DNA of 64,000 bases from Schistosoma haematobium (taxonomy: Eukaryota; Platyhelminthes; Trematoda; Strigeidida; Schistosomatidae), in NCBI RefSeq assembly GCF_000699445.3, contig NC_067200.1:15010510-15074509 (forward strand), in the 5' to 3' direction. Both the position numbers and the translations under genes were made by a program. Under the pieces are notes generated by a model that saw nothing but the letters and a program-made list of their open reading frames with translations, was not told the DNA's origin and did not search any database. Within the stretch, counting starts at the first letter, position 1, and each line of letters starts with the position of its first letter. Positions 25,222 to 36,399 of this stretch are shown here, piece by piece.

Positions 25222-25405
25222 TTAGGCTTAATGGTCTAATGATTAAGCGCTTGCGTGAGAGACTGATAGGCCCTGGGTTCGAATATCGTGGATGCGCACT
25301 ATTGAGGAGTCTCATACTAAGACGAGACGGCCGTCCAGTGCTTCCAGGTTTTCCATGGAGGTCTAGCTTTAATTGACTCATGATTCCAACTATTGAAAAT
25401 AAAAT
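25222..25405 (+). repeat. Family B hammerhead repeat (tRNA-like head)
   Basis: A-box-like TGGTCTAATGA and B box GGTTCGAATAT are followed by a hammerhead-type segment at 25296-25341. The core is changed (TTGAGGA for CTGAGGA and GAGA for GAAA), so it should not cleave. The 3' part (CTTCCAGGTTTTCCATGG to CAACTATTG) is well conserved. The left inverted arm is absent. Confidence 0.75.
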
Positions 25406-26560
25406 AATCAACAGATTTCTGATTGATGATTGTATCACATTCATGGTTGTGTAGTATTGCATCTATCTTTTTCTGCCCAGGTTAGGTTCGGTGGTTTTCA
25501 ATGAATCCAAGCGCCGTCAAGTTGTATCTCCTAGTTTTCGTAGTTATTTGATTGGTCTTCCCGGTCTCCCACGTTGTCCGAAGATTCAATGTACATAAAT
25601 AAGTTGTTGCTCTGGTTGTTAGAAGGAGCATCAGCTACATTACTTGGCTTTCATCATAGGGCATCATAATTCTTCTGAATGAAGATCCTTAAACTCGGAG
25701 GACAGAGTTTAAATGAAATAATTTATTTCTTCTGGTTAGTGTTTTTTCAGTAAGGTTGTTTTCTGTGGTGAATTTCTGGAGAAAATTTATATCTAAAGTC
25801 GTTTACATCTTAGTGATCGTCTACCATTAATCTTTAACCGCTGATAGTTTTTAACACTTCTGTCATTCAAAGAGTTTTCCACCACGTGATAAATGCTTTC
25901 ATATTTCAATTTTATTATAATCACTTTACCATTCTGAAAAGAATAGATTCAAAGGAAAAACAAAATACCAACTATTCTGTTCGATGTTTCCACTACTGAC
26001 AATTATGATTATATATTTTAAAGAGCTTTTTGAATTCATTATGTAACTAAATGCCATAATGAATCTACTAAAATCAGTCTGAGATATGTAAGATAAATAA
26101 AATTTAATTTGCCACAAAATCTTCATGTTTGAATGAGTTAAATATAAATGAAAGAGCTGAACAGACACCATTATTTTGAATGAATATCTATCCTGTATAA
26201 TATGGATGAACGAAAATAATGAATCCTTTTTCGTTTTGTTTTTCATTTCAGTAGGAAAGGATCTTACTAAATTTGCATATTCCTTTTATTTTTCTTTCTA
26301 ACTGTGTGTACAAGTTGAATGAAGTGATAAGCTATATGATAGAAAGTGATAAAACATTATGAATTCAATGTGTGTTGTAAAAATTGATTTCAAATATGAA
26401 ATTTGCAATCGCAATCGAATGTTCGATTTAGAAATTGTGATCATTTTAACGGAAATTACATACGTCATAGAAACAGTATAAAACTGATGAATTACAAGTA
26501 GTTAGACTGAATTGTTATTTAGAAATTGGTGTCCAAGGAAAATAATTTATCAGCGGTTCT
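25406..26560. other. AT-rich intergenic stretch
   Basis: No element recognised. A 106-codon minus-strand frame at 25926-26246 is compositionally like random AT-rich sequence. Confidence 0.5.
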
Positions 26561-26561
26561 T

Positions 26562-26900
26562 TAGTCTGACACCATCAGCAACAGCCTACTGTGGGAGAGA
26601 ACAAACCAGATTCCAGTTGAAGAGGAAATTAGGGAAAGATGATGGAAATGGATAGGACATACATTACACAAATCATCAAATTGCATCACGAGGTAAGCCC
26701 TAACTTGGAATCGTGAAGGGAAGAGGGAAAGTGTAAGGTCAAAGAACACATTACGTCAGGAAATAGAAGTAGATATGAAAAGGATGAATAACAACTGGAA
26801 AGAGCTGGAAAGTATTGCTCAGGATAGGGTTGGATGGAGAGTGTTGGTGGATGTTCTATGCTCCTTCACGAGGAGTAATAGGCGTAAATATGTAAGTGAG
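26562..26900 (+). mobile_element. RTE-like 3' fragment (young subfamily)
   Basis: Plus-strand C-terminal coding remnant (frame ends in [13 protein letters not shown]) and a short GTAA tail. 5'-truncated. Confidence 0.8.
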
Positions 26901-27117
26901 TCGTTTAGTCTACTTCTTTTCACCAGTTATTTCGTCAACAAGACTGTTTGAATTTGATGTCAAGCAAGTGGTAAGTAACTGGGGTAATTTACAATTTGTT
27001 TGATATTTTTACTTGAGTTTATTGATGAATTCAACATACGTTATTACTCTATATAGTGATTGGACAGATCGTTATCGTTCTTGACATTCTACAAACTTTT
27101 ATCTGACTTTAGAAAAC

Positions 27118-27405
27118 GGAATAATCATGACGCATCGTGTAAACAACTGTCACCCAACACCAAAGTCAGAATTTTCATTACAAATGTAAATACAGTTCTA
27201 CTGTATGGGGCGGAAGCCTGAAGAAATACGAAAGCCATCATCCACAAAATATAAGTTTTTATTAACAGCTGCCTACACAAAATACTTCGGATACGTTGGC
27301 CAGACACTATCAACAACAACCTATTGTGGGAGAGAACAAATCAAATTTCAGTAGAGGAAGAAATCATGAAGAAGTAATGGAAATGGGTAGGACACACAAT
27401 GAGGA
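27118..27405 (+). mobile_element. RTE-like internal fragment
   Basis: Encodes degenerate motifs of the same RTE ORF: the segment reading like TKVRIFITNVNTVLLYGAEA and the following region to the 'RRWKWVGHTMRKAS' zone. It is truncated at both ends and lacks the 3' tail. Confidence 0.7.
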
Positions 27406-27409
27406 AAGC

Positions 27410-29150
27410 ATCATCATAATCTGTACAAGCACATCTATAGAGCTATTAAAAAAACTATCTAAAGTATAGGGTAAAACGTTCTTGGGCTTGTGTTGGAGTA
27501 TGAAAGGGAAAGATTATTACTCTATTTAACCTTTTTGTTCCTTATTCCTTGTAACGAAAAGTGTGAAATACACGGTGTTCATTTTGAAATAGTATTTCAC
27601 ATGGGCTAACTTTAGCTGATATGTCATTGTAAAAATAATGTTGCTGAAAAACTGTTTCTTTCTAATTTGGTATTTTTCAACGGTGTGAATCTGTATCTCA
27701 GCTAGAGACTGATCATACAATCTTCAGGTCTCACAATATTGACCTTATCTTTAGACTCTTGAGTTTGAATTGAATGGTTCATGCTTTCAGTATTAGTCGG
27801 CTTGCTACGTGATATAGGGATCATGTTATTTCATAAGCAATAGCTGACTCACTTTTTAACATGGTTGAAATTCACCATTTATCATCATCGTTATGGATTT
27901 ATTTTTAAGTGGTTGAAATTGTCTTCAGCCCTCTTTTATGAATTTTAATAATCTACAGTTTATGAGATCATTGAGTTGAAGTTCACGTCTTTGCATTTTA
28001 ATGTTTGCATATTCTTTAACGAATAGTTTCATGATGTAGTTTTTGGAAATTTCCCGTAAGCAGTTATGATTGATGAAGTTTAACCATACCGAGAGACAAG
28101 TAGCACATATGAATATTATATTACTAATTAATTAATAGGAATAACTCCATTTCGACTCACTGGCTAAAAGATTTGTAGATCAGAGAGTTCGACCTAGTAT
28201 GATTTCAACGGTATACATAGAGCTTCTCGATAGCTCATAGCTTCTCGATTTACGATGATTCATCAGTAGATATTACTCTTATGGGAGCTATTTTCAAGCT
28301 AAAGCATTTTTCCATCAAATACTGTATCCATAAACAGAACTTTACAGTCAACAAAATTCAATAGTGCTCGCCCATAGACCTAATCGATATAGAAAAATTA
28401 TTTAATGTACCTCATAGAAATCATTGTTACTATTTTAAGGTTTCTTTCTCCAGGTTGTTCACAGTTTTCTCTTCTAGAATATCCTATATATTTAGTTTAT
28501 AAATGAGTAACCGTCAGAACAACTCTTCAACGACTTTAACCTTTTTGTTAATCTACATTTACGTGGCAACCAGAACCGTAATCAGATGGTTTCTACTATA
28601 AGTTATGTTAACTTATTTTGTTAATAATAACTTATTATTGTTTCCAAACTAAAAACAATTGACAAAAATCCCTATGGAATAAATGAATTCATGAATTATT
28701 CTACGATTATTGTTATATTTGTTAAAATTTATATGAAAGAGAAACTGTTTTAGTTTATGTATTTGTATTTGCCTGAAAAATATACCAAAAAATAACACCT
28801 CTATTTGCACTTGGCATTCATCAATAGTCGTTGATCAGTTGTCATGGTGATATGAATTAACATTTATTTACATAATTTAATGATTTCTGGTATATTATTG
28901 TTACCTACTCCATTATCAGCATATTAATAATAATTCATAAAATCATTAACATTTTATATGAATAAAATAACTATTGTAACTATGCACAAAACAATTTAAG
29001 TATGATTTCATTTAGTTGTCATGTGTTTAATTCACGTCTTTTTTTGAAGTGTTTGTTTTGAAAAAAATATCATTATAATTTGATGTGGAAAAAATATAAC
29101 TTAGTTAGCAGTAATATTCGGTTTAAAAACTGAATACTAAGAAACTACTT
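27410..29150. other. AT-rich intergenic stretch
   Basis: No feature recognised. Confidence 0.5.
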
Positions 29151-29176
29151 CCTTAATATATATGAGAGTGAGAACC

Positions 29177-29249
29177 ACCCCCGGGTTGGCTCGAACCACC
29201 AACTTTTTGGTTAACAGCCGAACGACCTTACCGCTTGCGCCACAAAGGC
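29177..29249 (-). pseudogene. tRNA-Asn(GTT)-like relic
   Basis: Read on the minus strand this 73-nt unit has tRNA layout with anticodon GTT in a CTGTTAA loop and a TTCGAGC T-loop, close to eukaryotic tRNA-Asn. Defects: the D-stem 3' side (GGTC against GCGC) is unpaired, there is one mismatch each in the anticodon and T stems, and the acceptor stem relies on several G-U pairs. Either a tRNA pseudogene or the head of a tRNA-derived SINE. Confidence 0.65.
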
Positions 29250-29359
29250 GAATTCTCAATATATACACCCAGTTAATGAACATATAGACACAATTATTTT
29301 GTGCTGAAACAAAGTATAACTGAAATTTTTTTAATTTTAATTTTGCTGATAGACAGAGT

Positions 29360-29475
29360 GGATATTTTATTCGTTCCACAATAGGACGAAACGGCCGTCC
29401 GGTGATTCCAGGTTTTCCATGGTGGTCTAGCTTCGACGGACTCATGATCTCAACTGTTAAAAATTATCATAAACA
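29360..29475 (+). repeat. Family B repeat, 3' part only
   Basis: Keeps helix II 3' strand, GAAA and the GTC cleavage context (GGACGAAACGGCCGTC) and the conserved 3' segment to CAACTGTT, but the CTGAGGA half of the hammerhead is missing. Confidence 0.7.
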
Positions 29476-30720
29476 TGTACACAGGAACAATTAGTTGATT
29501 AGTGTTAACGTTTCGGACATAAAAAGGGAAACAGTAACAATCAAGGTACTAGTAGAAAATTAGATGAAATATGGGCCATCGAATTTATTTTAAATCATTA
29601 ACAAATAATACATAGTATGTCCAATAACTATGATATTATTTATTATTTATTGTTTTACAAAGAACTCACTGAAGTTTCCTTCTAATTTAAGATGATCAAG
29701 TCCTTGCATGATCATGTCTAATCAAATGTATGAGATGCTAGTGTAGGACTTCTGCACTTAAACAATTAGCAATCATCATCTGCGTACTTTTGGTCCATAA
29801 TTCAATAATCGAGCTCGATGGTAATTTCGTTTTGCTTCTGAAATACAAAATCGATTATTTACAGGCGAAAATGGAACAATTTTGTTATGATCAAACATAA
29901 GATATGTGAGTGACAAAAGAAGCTTATTTTTGAACGAATTTAGATCTATTCTCAATAATGGGAAATGAGATGGGATAAATATATTGTTAGAAATTGTATT
30001 TTGACTTACATCAAATGAAACTTGTCAAAACAAGTTTGTATGACTCTCAACTGATATATTAATGGAATGAACCATGTAGATGATTATTATAAGTGACAAT
30101 CTATATTAGAATAATGTAGATCAATACGAGATCCGATATCATTTTCCTCAAGATTCAGATACACCTAGCTAACAAATGTTAAAAAAACTAATAACTTCGA
30201 ACTCAAACCTGCTTGTATTTATGTTATTTATTTAGGTGTGTGTGAATAATAGTTTTGTGGGACTTTTCCCGTAAACTTAGAAGAAAAACTTTGCAAACCA
30301 TTGAAAATAGACATATAAATGGAGTGTATAAATTGATGAATAGATTATATGAAGAGCATGACTATTTAGCCTGTTAACTATACTTGTCGAACATTAAGAA
30401 GAAACCTAAATCTGTTAGTAATTAATCAAATGTGTAAATACCTCAATGATTTCTAGTATTTCGAGCCCATTATAATTAATCAAATATATCCATTAACTGT
30501 GCTATTCAGTTACGTAGTTTTATAGAAAGCTTACGGTTTATCAATGATGACCCAGAAACATTATAGTAATTAGTGAAATAATTTTTTATATATACTTTTA
30601 TGAAAAAAGACTCAATGGAATTGAGATTTCATGCATTTAACGTATAGTGTAGACACTATACAATATATATTATGAAAAAAATATATTGTACGGATGAAAC
30701 CGTTCTGAAAATTATTAGCA
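29476..30720. other. AT-rich intergenic stretch
   Basis: No feature recognised. Confidence 0.5.
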
Positions 30721-30723
30721 AAA

Positions 30724-30910
30724 ATGGATATTGGCTAGCAGTGGAATCCAAGACGCACGTTTCGTCCTATTTGGCATTTGAAGCAAAACAGTACTGGATG
30801 AGAGTCCCAGAGTGAACATAAACTCTGGGATGCAGATATATCCGGCTGACGAGTCCAAAATAGGGCGAAACGCACGTCCTGGATTCCACTGCTAGCCACT
30901 ATCCATCTTT
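30724..30910 (+). repeat. Family A (Sm-alpha-like) repeat in inverted-repeat form
   Basis: The left end (30724-30775) is a minus-strand copy of the hammerhead 3' part and element end, and the right end (30855-30908) is the plus-strand counterpart. The two are inverted arms of about 50 bp around a central segment with GAGTCCCAGAGTGAAC. The right arm contains a hammerhead with an intact core (see 30832-30892). Confidence 0.75.
30832..30892 (+). ncRNA. Hammerhead ribozyme, core intact (family A)
   Basis: CTGACGA at 30846-30852. Helix II GTCC (30853-30856) pairs with GGGC (30863-30866), with one G-U pair. GAAA is at 30867-30870, helix III ACG/CGT with a 2-nt loop follows, and cleavage is predicted after the GTC ending at 30878. 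Helix I ATCCGG (30840-30845) pairs with CTGGAT (30879-30884), extended by GCAG/CTGC (30832-30835 with 30889-30892) beyond an internal loop. This is the architecture of the known Schistosoma Sm-alpha hammerhead. Activity is predicted, not shown. Confidence 0.8.
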
Positions 30911-31129
30911 GCCTATAAAGAATACAGTTCATTTGTTTTTATACTATGGTTCAGCGTTATACGGTGGTTAGGATACTTACTGTATTCATTCTACTTTGTG
31001 ATTCATAAGTTAATTAGGCCGACTAACAGAGTCCTAAACTGGGGTATGTCCATTTGTTTTTATTAAAAGACATCATTTCAGTTTATTATTAGTAAGAGTT
31101 TGACTTATCTGACTGTTGTTTAAGTATAA

Positions 31130-31200
31130 AATTTGTTCAGGTAAATCCAGGTGGTTAATCCGAAATAGAGAGAAATACACCCCCTGGATTTCATACACAG
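31130..31200 (+). repeat. Degenerate family A hammerhead relic
   Basis: Helix I (ATCCAG/CTGGAT) and a GAAA are still visible, but CTGANGA is lost (GTGGTTA). Confidence 0.45.
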
Positions 31201-31499
31201 ATAAAACTCAGTCAATCATTTTGTCCATAGTTTATTTATTGAATTACACAACACAATACCAAGATATCTATTATTAAACATTAATTAACATTGTAGATTG
31301 TAATCAATAAATGTAGTTACCATCATTAAAATTAAAAAAAACTTTTTTATGCCTTTCACTGCATAATGTATTCACTCATTATAAATAATTAATTCAATAA
31401 ACAACACTATCCTAATCACTTTAAAAAATGTGTGATATTTACAAAACTTACGAATAACATTAATTTTCTCTAGTAAATTAAGTAATAATGTTAACTGTT

Positions 31500-32205
31500 A
31501 ATTTGTAAACTACAGAATATGGTTAATGTAAATGAGTAAGCTAAGAAGTGGACAATTAGGATACAGCTGGACGATCTAGACGTCGCAGATGATCTGGCAC
31601 TTCTGTCGCACATACAACAAGAAATGCAGAAAATGACCAGTGTAGCAGCAGCCTCAGCGACAGTAGGTCTCAACATACACAAAGGGAAAAGCAAGATTCA
31701 CTAATACAACACAGCATACACCAATCGAATCACACTTCGCGGAGAAGATTTGGAAGATGTAAAAACCTTTACATATCTGGGCAGCATCATTGATGAACAC
31801 AGTAGATCTGTGAAGGTGCGGATCGGCAAAGTAAGAGCAGTATATCTGCAACTAAAGAGCATCTGGAACTCACAACAACTGTCAACAAGCACCAAGGTCA
31901 GAATTTCTAACATAAATCTCAAGACAGTTCTAATGTATGGGGTAGAAACTTAGAGAACTACGAAAGCCATCATCTAGAAGATACAACTGTGTCACAAGGC
32001 AAGCCGTCATTTGGGGTCCTCAAGGCCAAAAGAACAGTAAAGATCAAAGAACACACTACGTCGAGAAATGAAAAAAGACATAAGACGAATGAACAAGAAT
32101 TGGATAGAACTAGAAAGGAAGGCCCATTAGAGAGTGGGTTAGAGAATGCTGGTCGACAGCCTATGCTTCATTGGGAGTAACAAGCGTAAGCAAGTAATTA
32201 AGCTG
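31500..32205 (+). mobile_element. RTE-like reverse transcriptase fragment (longest copy)
   Basis: Starts inside the RT domain: VADDLALLSH at 31582 on, corresponding to the catalytic (F/Y)ADD box with Val in the first position. It then runs through EDVKTFTYLGSIIDEH, KVRISNINLKTVLMYGVET and on to a frameshifted C-terminus (SNKRK) and a GTAA tail. Several stops and deletions make it non-functional. It belongs to the subfamily ending SNKRK, also seen at 41.2 kb. Confidence 0.8.
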
Positions 32206-32384
32206 ATAAACACGTATAGATAAGCATATGAAACATCATCATTTTTTATACCGGTTTTTTCCTTTAGTCACTATTTTATTATTTATGGCTATATTTGTTT
32301 ACTGTTAATTAATGTGAAAGGAATTTGAAATGATGACTAGCTATTTCCTGTATTTAAAAACTAACTGTATTTTGAATGGTTCTT

Positions 32385-32455
32385 GATAGTTCAGCATGAT
32401 ACGAGTGTTTCGTCCTGTTTTGAGACTCATAAGGTAGATCTATCAGCTAACATAA
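32385..32455 (-). repeat. Degenerate family A hammerhead relic
   Basis: The minus strand retains AGGACGAAAC and a following TC site, but the core reads CTTATGA. Short fragment. Confidence 0.4.
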
Positions 32456-33114
32456 ACTAATCACATTCACAATTGATAAATAACATTAGATTAATAAAAC
32501 CTCTTCAAAGTGATAAAAATGATGTAAAGGCCTGCTCAAAACTATTAGCCATCATTTTTCCAAACTTCATTGATTACCGCAAATTTTCCTATTTTAGATT
32601 TAACTGACTAATAATGTCTATCAACCGTGCGTATTTACACACTTTCAAAATATGTTTGAAACCTATGGGTGATCTGATTGCTGAGAAACCCGGGAAGAAA
32701 CGTCACATTTGTTCATATATTTTCTTCTCTACCTTCCCTTTGCTCTTGGAGTAAAGAGATGGCGTTATTATAGAATTCATGCATAAAATATTCTGCTATG
32801 ACAACTAGTATTGTCGTAAATATTCATGGATAAATATAAATATCAGCTAGTCATTATGTAAAAAAAATTATTTATGTGTATTTTATGAATATTGTCAAGT
32901 ACATTAGTTGTGAAACTAGAATTTTGTAATAATTTTGTATCCAATACCTCATCAAGTACAGAACTTAGTTTTAATCATGTGCTTTATAGTGAATAACATT
33001 CAGGAGTGGTTCCTGTTGTTTTAAATGAGAAGCCGTGACTAATATTAGTTAGAATCCATCATATGTCATCAAATGGAAATGAATGATAGTTACCAAATAT
33101 CGCCAGTTGATTGT

Positions 33115-33545
33115 AGTCAGGCAGAGACCAATATCAGTATAGGGTTGTGGAGATTATTAAGTTTTTGATTGAGATCATGAACCGATTGATGTTAGACCAC
33201 CTTCGGAAACCTGGAAATACTGGACGGCCATTTCATCCTATTTTAGGACGTCTCAGCGAGATCGTGGATGCGCACTGCTGAAGAGTCCCACAGTAGAACA
33301 AAACGGCCGTCTAGTATTTTCAGGTTTTCCATGGTGGTCTAGCTTCAATTGAATGATGATTTCAACTACTGAAATCACTAAAATCTCAACAAAACCCTTC
33401 TGTTAATAATCATCGGCTTACTAGTGACTGGTTTCAAGTTGCATTTTCTGTAGTTCTAGTGAGAAGCTGTGACCAGTGGAGTTCAACCAGGTCATCTGTG
33501 AGATATCAGCTCGCTGAAGACAATGGTGTACGGTGGCGCGAATTC
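33115..33545. repeat. Cluster of family B pieces in both orientations
   Basis: Minus-strand piece 33115-33250 (3' tail GTATAGGGTTGTGG side to hammerhead), then plus-strand piece 33255-33420, then a plus-strand 5' module 33455-33545 (GAGAAGCTGTGACCAGTGGA). The plus hammerhead (33272-33318) has CTGAAGA but AAAA for GAAA, and the minus one has lost its core, so neither should cleave. The pieces meet 5' end to 5' end. Confidence 0.65.
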
Positions 33546-33869
33546 GAAGATAGATAAGTGATAATATAATGAAATAATCAATACTTAGGATAAAGTTGAT
33601 TCAATGAGTAGAAATCAGTAAATGAGTATAGAAAAGAAACTAAGTTTGCACAATAGCTATAATCGTTTATGAACATACTCATATCACGTATTTTGTGTTG
33701 CTGACCCTGGATACGTCTTCGCACAAAACACTGAACAAAGTTATTCAAGGTTTATTTTCGAGAAGTTAGTTATTTGCATACTTCTAAAGTACTTGAGATG
33801 ACAGTATGAAATTCAGTTCGTTTAAGATCGGGATCCTATTGTTTAAACTTTACTGTATATTTACTTTAC

Positions 33870-34565
33870 CATTGACGATTTACTAGTAACATTGATAACC
33901 AATACGGAGAACACTAACGCAGTCACACTTGATGAAGAAACTCTTGAAGAGATGAAAATGTTAACGTACCTAGGCAGCATAATCAATAAACAAGGAGAAT
34001 CTGATGTAGATGTGAAAACGTGAATCGGCAAATCAATGACAGCATTCCTACAACTAAAGAACACATGGAACTCAAAACAACTGTCAGCCAACAACAAAGT
34101 CAGAATTTTCAATACAAACATCAAGAAAGTGTTGTTATACGGAGCTGAAACTTAAAGAACTACTACAACCATAATAAAAAATGTACATGTATTTACAAAT
34201 TATGGTCTACACAAAATACTTCAGATGAGTTGGGTGGATAACAGCATTTACAACCTAGTGTGATAGAGAACAAACCAAATTGCCATTGAAGAGGAAATTA
34301 GGAAAGAACGTTGGAAGCGGATAGGAGATACATTGTGAAAATCATCAAACTGCACTATGAGGTAAGCCGTAACTTGTAATCGTGAATGGAAACGGAAACG
34401 AGGAATGTCAAAACCACACTGACTTGTGAATTGTAAGCAGACATGAAAAGGATGAATAGTAGTTGGGAATAACTGTAAAGGATTGCTGAGGACAGAGTTG
34501 GATGGAGAATGTTGGTGGTTGGTTTATGTTTCTCCACGAAAGGCAACAGGCGTAAGTAAGTAATT
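33870..34565 (+). mobile_element. RTE-like 3' fragment (identical to the 14 kb copy)
   Basis: Plus-strand remains of the RTE ORF from the EEMKMLTYLGSIINKQG zone to the C-terminus, ending in GTAAGTAAG. It shares every lesion with 14251-14810 over 560 bp and extends about 90 bp further 5' than the shared block. Beyond the GTAA tail both copies also share about 15 nt (TAATTAACATTGATA), which is not part of the usual element end. Confidence 0.8.
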
Positions 34566-34579
34566 AAGTAATTAACATT

Positions 34580-36140
34580 GATAGCAGATCATTTTCAGAC
34601 ACTTTACAATAAACTTTACATAAAGACTATGCGTTGTTAACAAAAAAGGATTATTACATTTAATTAATCCTATTAAATTATAAAGTAACTAAAATCTGAT
34701 CAACTTGTTTTTCTTCCGAAATTGTTTAGCTGAATTAGTTTAACTAAATTTCAGTTAATCTTTGTTTAGTCCAGATTTTAACTATTATTATTGTTAGTAT
34801 TAAACAAATTGATAGTAGTAAGTCCATTTTTGTTTGATAGCAGTTCAGTTCCGAAATACTCATGCTTGTTTAAGTATAGTGAAGTAGGTAACGATAATCT
34901 TAGAAGACGTTCTTACTGCGTTTTTTCATGTATTTCCTTATCTTTCAAAGTACTGAAAAATTTATGTATGTAGTTTTATAAACAAAACAAACCGATCGAT
35001 TTATCAAAATTTATAGTGGAAAGTCAATTTTTATAGATCTAAAAAAGCAAAAACTAGCTGATAATGTTTTATGGATACCGTACTACAGTAAACATGACTA
35101 TACTTGGGAAGGAAGACCACATAATGTCAACTCCGTGATCTGGAATGTTTGTACAAGATATAAAGTCTACAAACCCTTGGTTATCATCTTGTATGGTGTT
35201 ATGGCCGAACACTACAATTTGGAGTTGCAAATAATCAGGGAAATGGTTTAACTAGAGTGAACACCAGTGGAAAACAGGTAGCTTGCTTCCCACTTTTTCG
35301 GAACTGTTTGCTGAAAACATACATCTAAGCGTTGATATTTACACCAGAACTCAAATCAAGTAATTTTCGCCTTAAAAAACATTTCTTAATGTCAACAGCA
35401 GGAAAATACAATCACTTAAAAATTATGGAGAATAGAGATGTTCAACGTTTAATGATTTATAATTGTTACTTAAGTGTTGCATCACGTGGGTGAAACTATC
35501 ATGTATATATTCTAATGTAACATAGCTTTGTAGTGACCCACTTTTGTCAAGAGAACGCGATTGGTGTAATGGAAACAATTACTATTATAACCAATTGTAC
35601 CAGGAATTGCTTTACTGTACTTGTTTGTTTAACTGTACTAAAAACACATTCTTCCGTTGCACGAACTTACGTTCGCTCAGTAGTTCCACTTGTACTCCTT
35701 TGGCACGATCTCGGTATTATTTCGATACCACGAGATAACCAACAAATATATCTTGCTACAACCTTCAATCTCCTTCTGATTTCTGGTATACTTTGAGGTT
35801 TAGCCTGTTCTGGTACGCATCTTCTTGTAGTGGTGATCATAGTCAAACGCAACTTGATGCCACACTACAGCTTAAACAGATCATCATCAAGCCATAGATT
35901 CCATTCTACTTTTTGATTGATATTATCGGTAATTTGTTTTTGAAATCTTGTAAAAACTGATACTTTCATGAGAATAAAATCTTTGACATACATTTTTTAA
36001 ATCAGAAATATTACTGTCAAGATATTTAGAGTACTACTGACTATCTTATGAATAGTTGCATGTATTTACCTACAAACTTCGAATATTCTCTTCAAGAAAT
36101 AAATGAACGATACATTCATTGTTTAATAAATGAATTAATT
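34580..36140. other. Intergenic stretch with an unclassified GC-richer block
   Basis: 34580-35500 holds nothing that I recognise. At about 35530-35880 there is a GC-richer block with overlapping open frames in three phases and an imperfect hairpin around CTCGGTATTATTTCGATACC. It may be part of an old LTR or transposon, but I cannot place it. Confidence 0.35.
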
Positions 36141-36144
36141 AATT

Positions 36145-36395
36145 AGTCTCGCACGCGAGTGCTTAATCACTAGACCACTGAGCCGGCATCCAGCGGTGTT
36201 AATGTCTGATTTCAACCAATCCACGAAATTAAACGGCACATCCATCAGTGTCTTCAGTGAGTTACTATCTCACAACAGACCCGGTCGAGGAGTCTCACAA
36301 TAGAACGAAACGGCCGTCCAGTGCTTCCAAATTTTCCATGGTGGTCCAACTTCAGTTGACTCATGATCTCAACCATTGAAATGTGATTAAGTAAA
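36145..36395. repeat. Family B pieces, minus tRNA-like head joined to plus hammerhead part
   Basis: 36145-36278 is the minus-strand tRNA-like head and 5' module (CTAGACCACTGAGCCGGCAT), joined at the sequence GACCCGGTCGAGGAG to a plus-strand hammerhead-to-end part (36279-36395). The hammerhead core is TCGAGGA, so it is inactive; GAAA and CGGCCGTC are intact. Confidence 0.7.
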
Positions 36396-36399
36396 TTCT

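Noticed and set aside
25926..26246. 106-codon minus frame
   Set aside because: Random-looking AT-rich composition, no domain, no splice partner.
22366..26749. 22.4 and 26.7 kb frames as an informative inverted duplication
   Set aside because: These belong to a young RTE subfamily with scattered differences, so similarity reflects recent transposition.
14251..34546. Identical 63-codon frames as genes
   Set aside because: They are antisense shadows of the decayed RTE-like ORF.
14229..34565. One large palindrome centred near 24.4 kb
   Set aside because: The three inverted pairs have different centres (coordinate sums about 48797, 39900 and 49116), and the sequence between them does not mirror.
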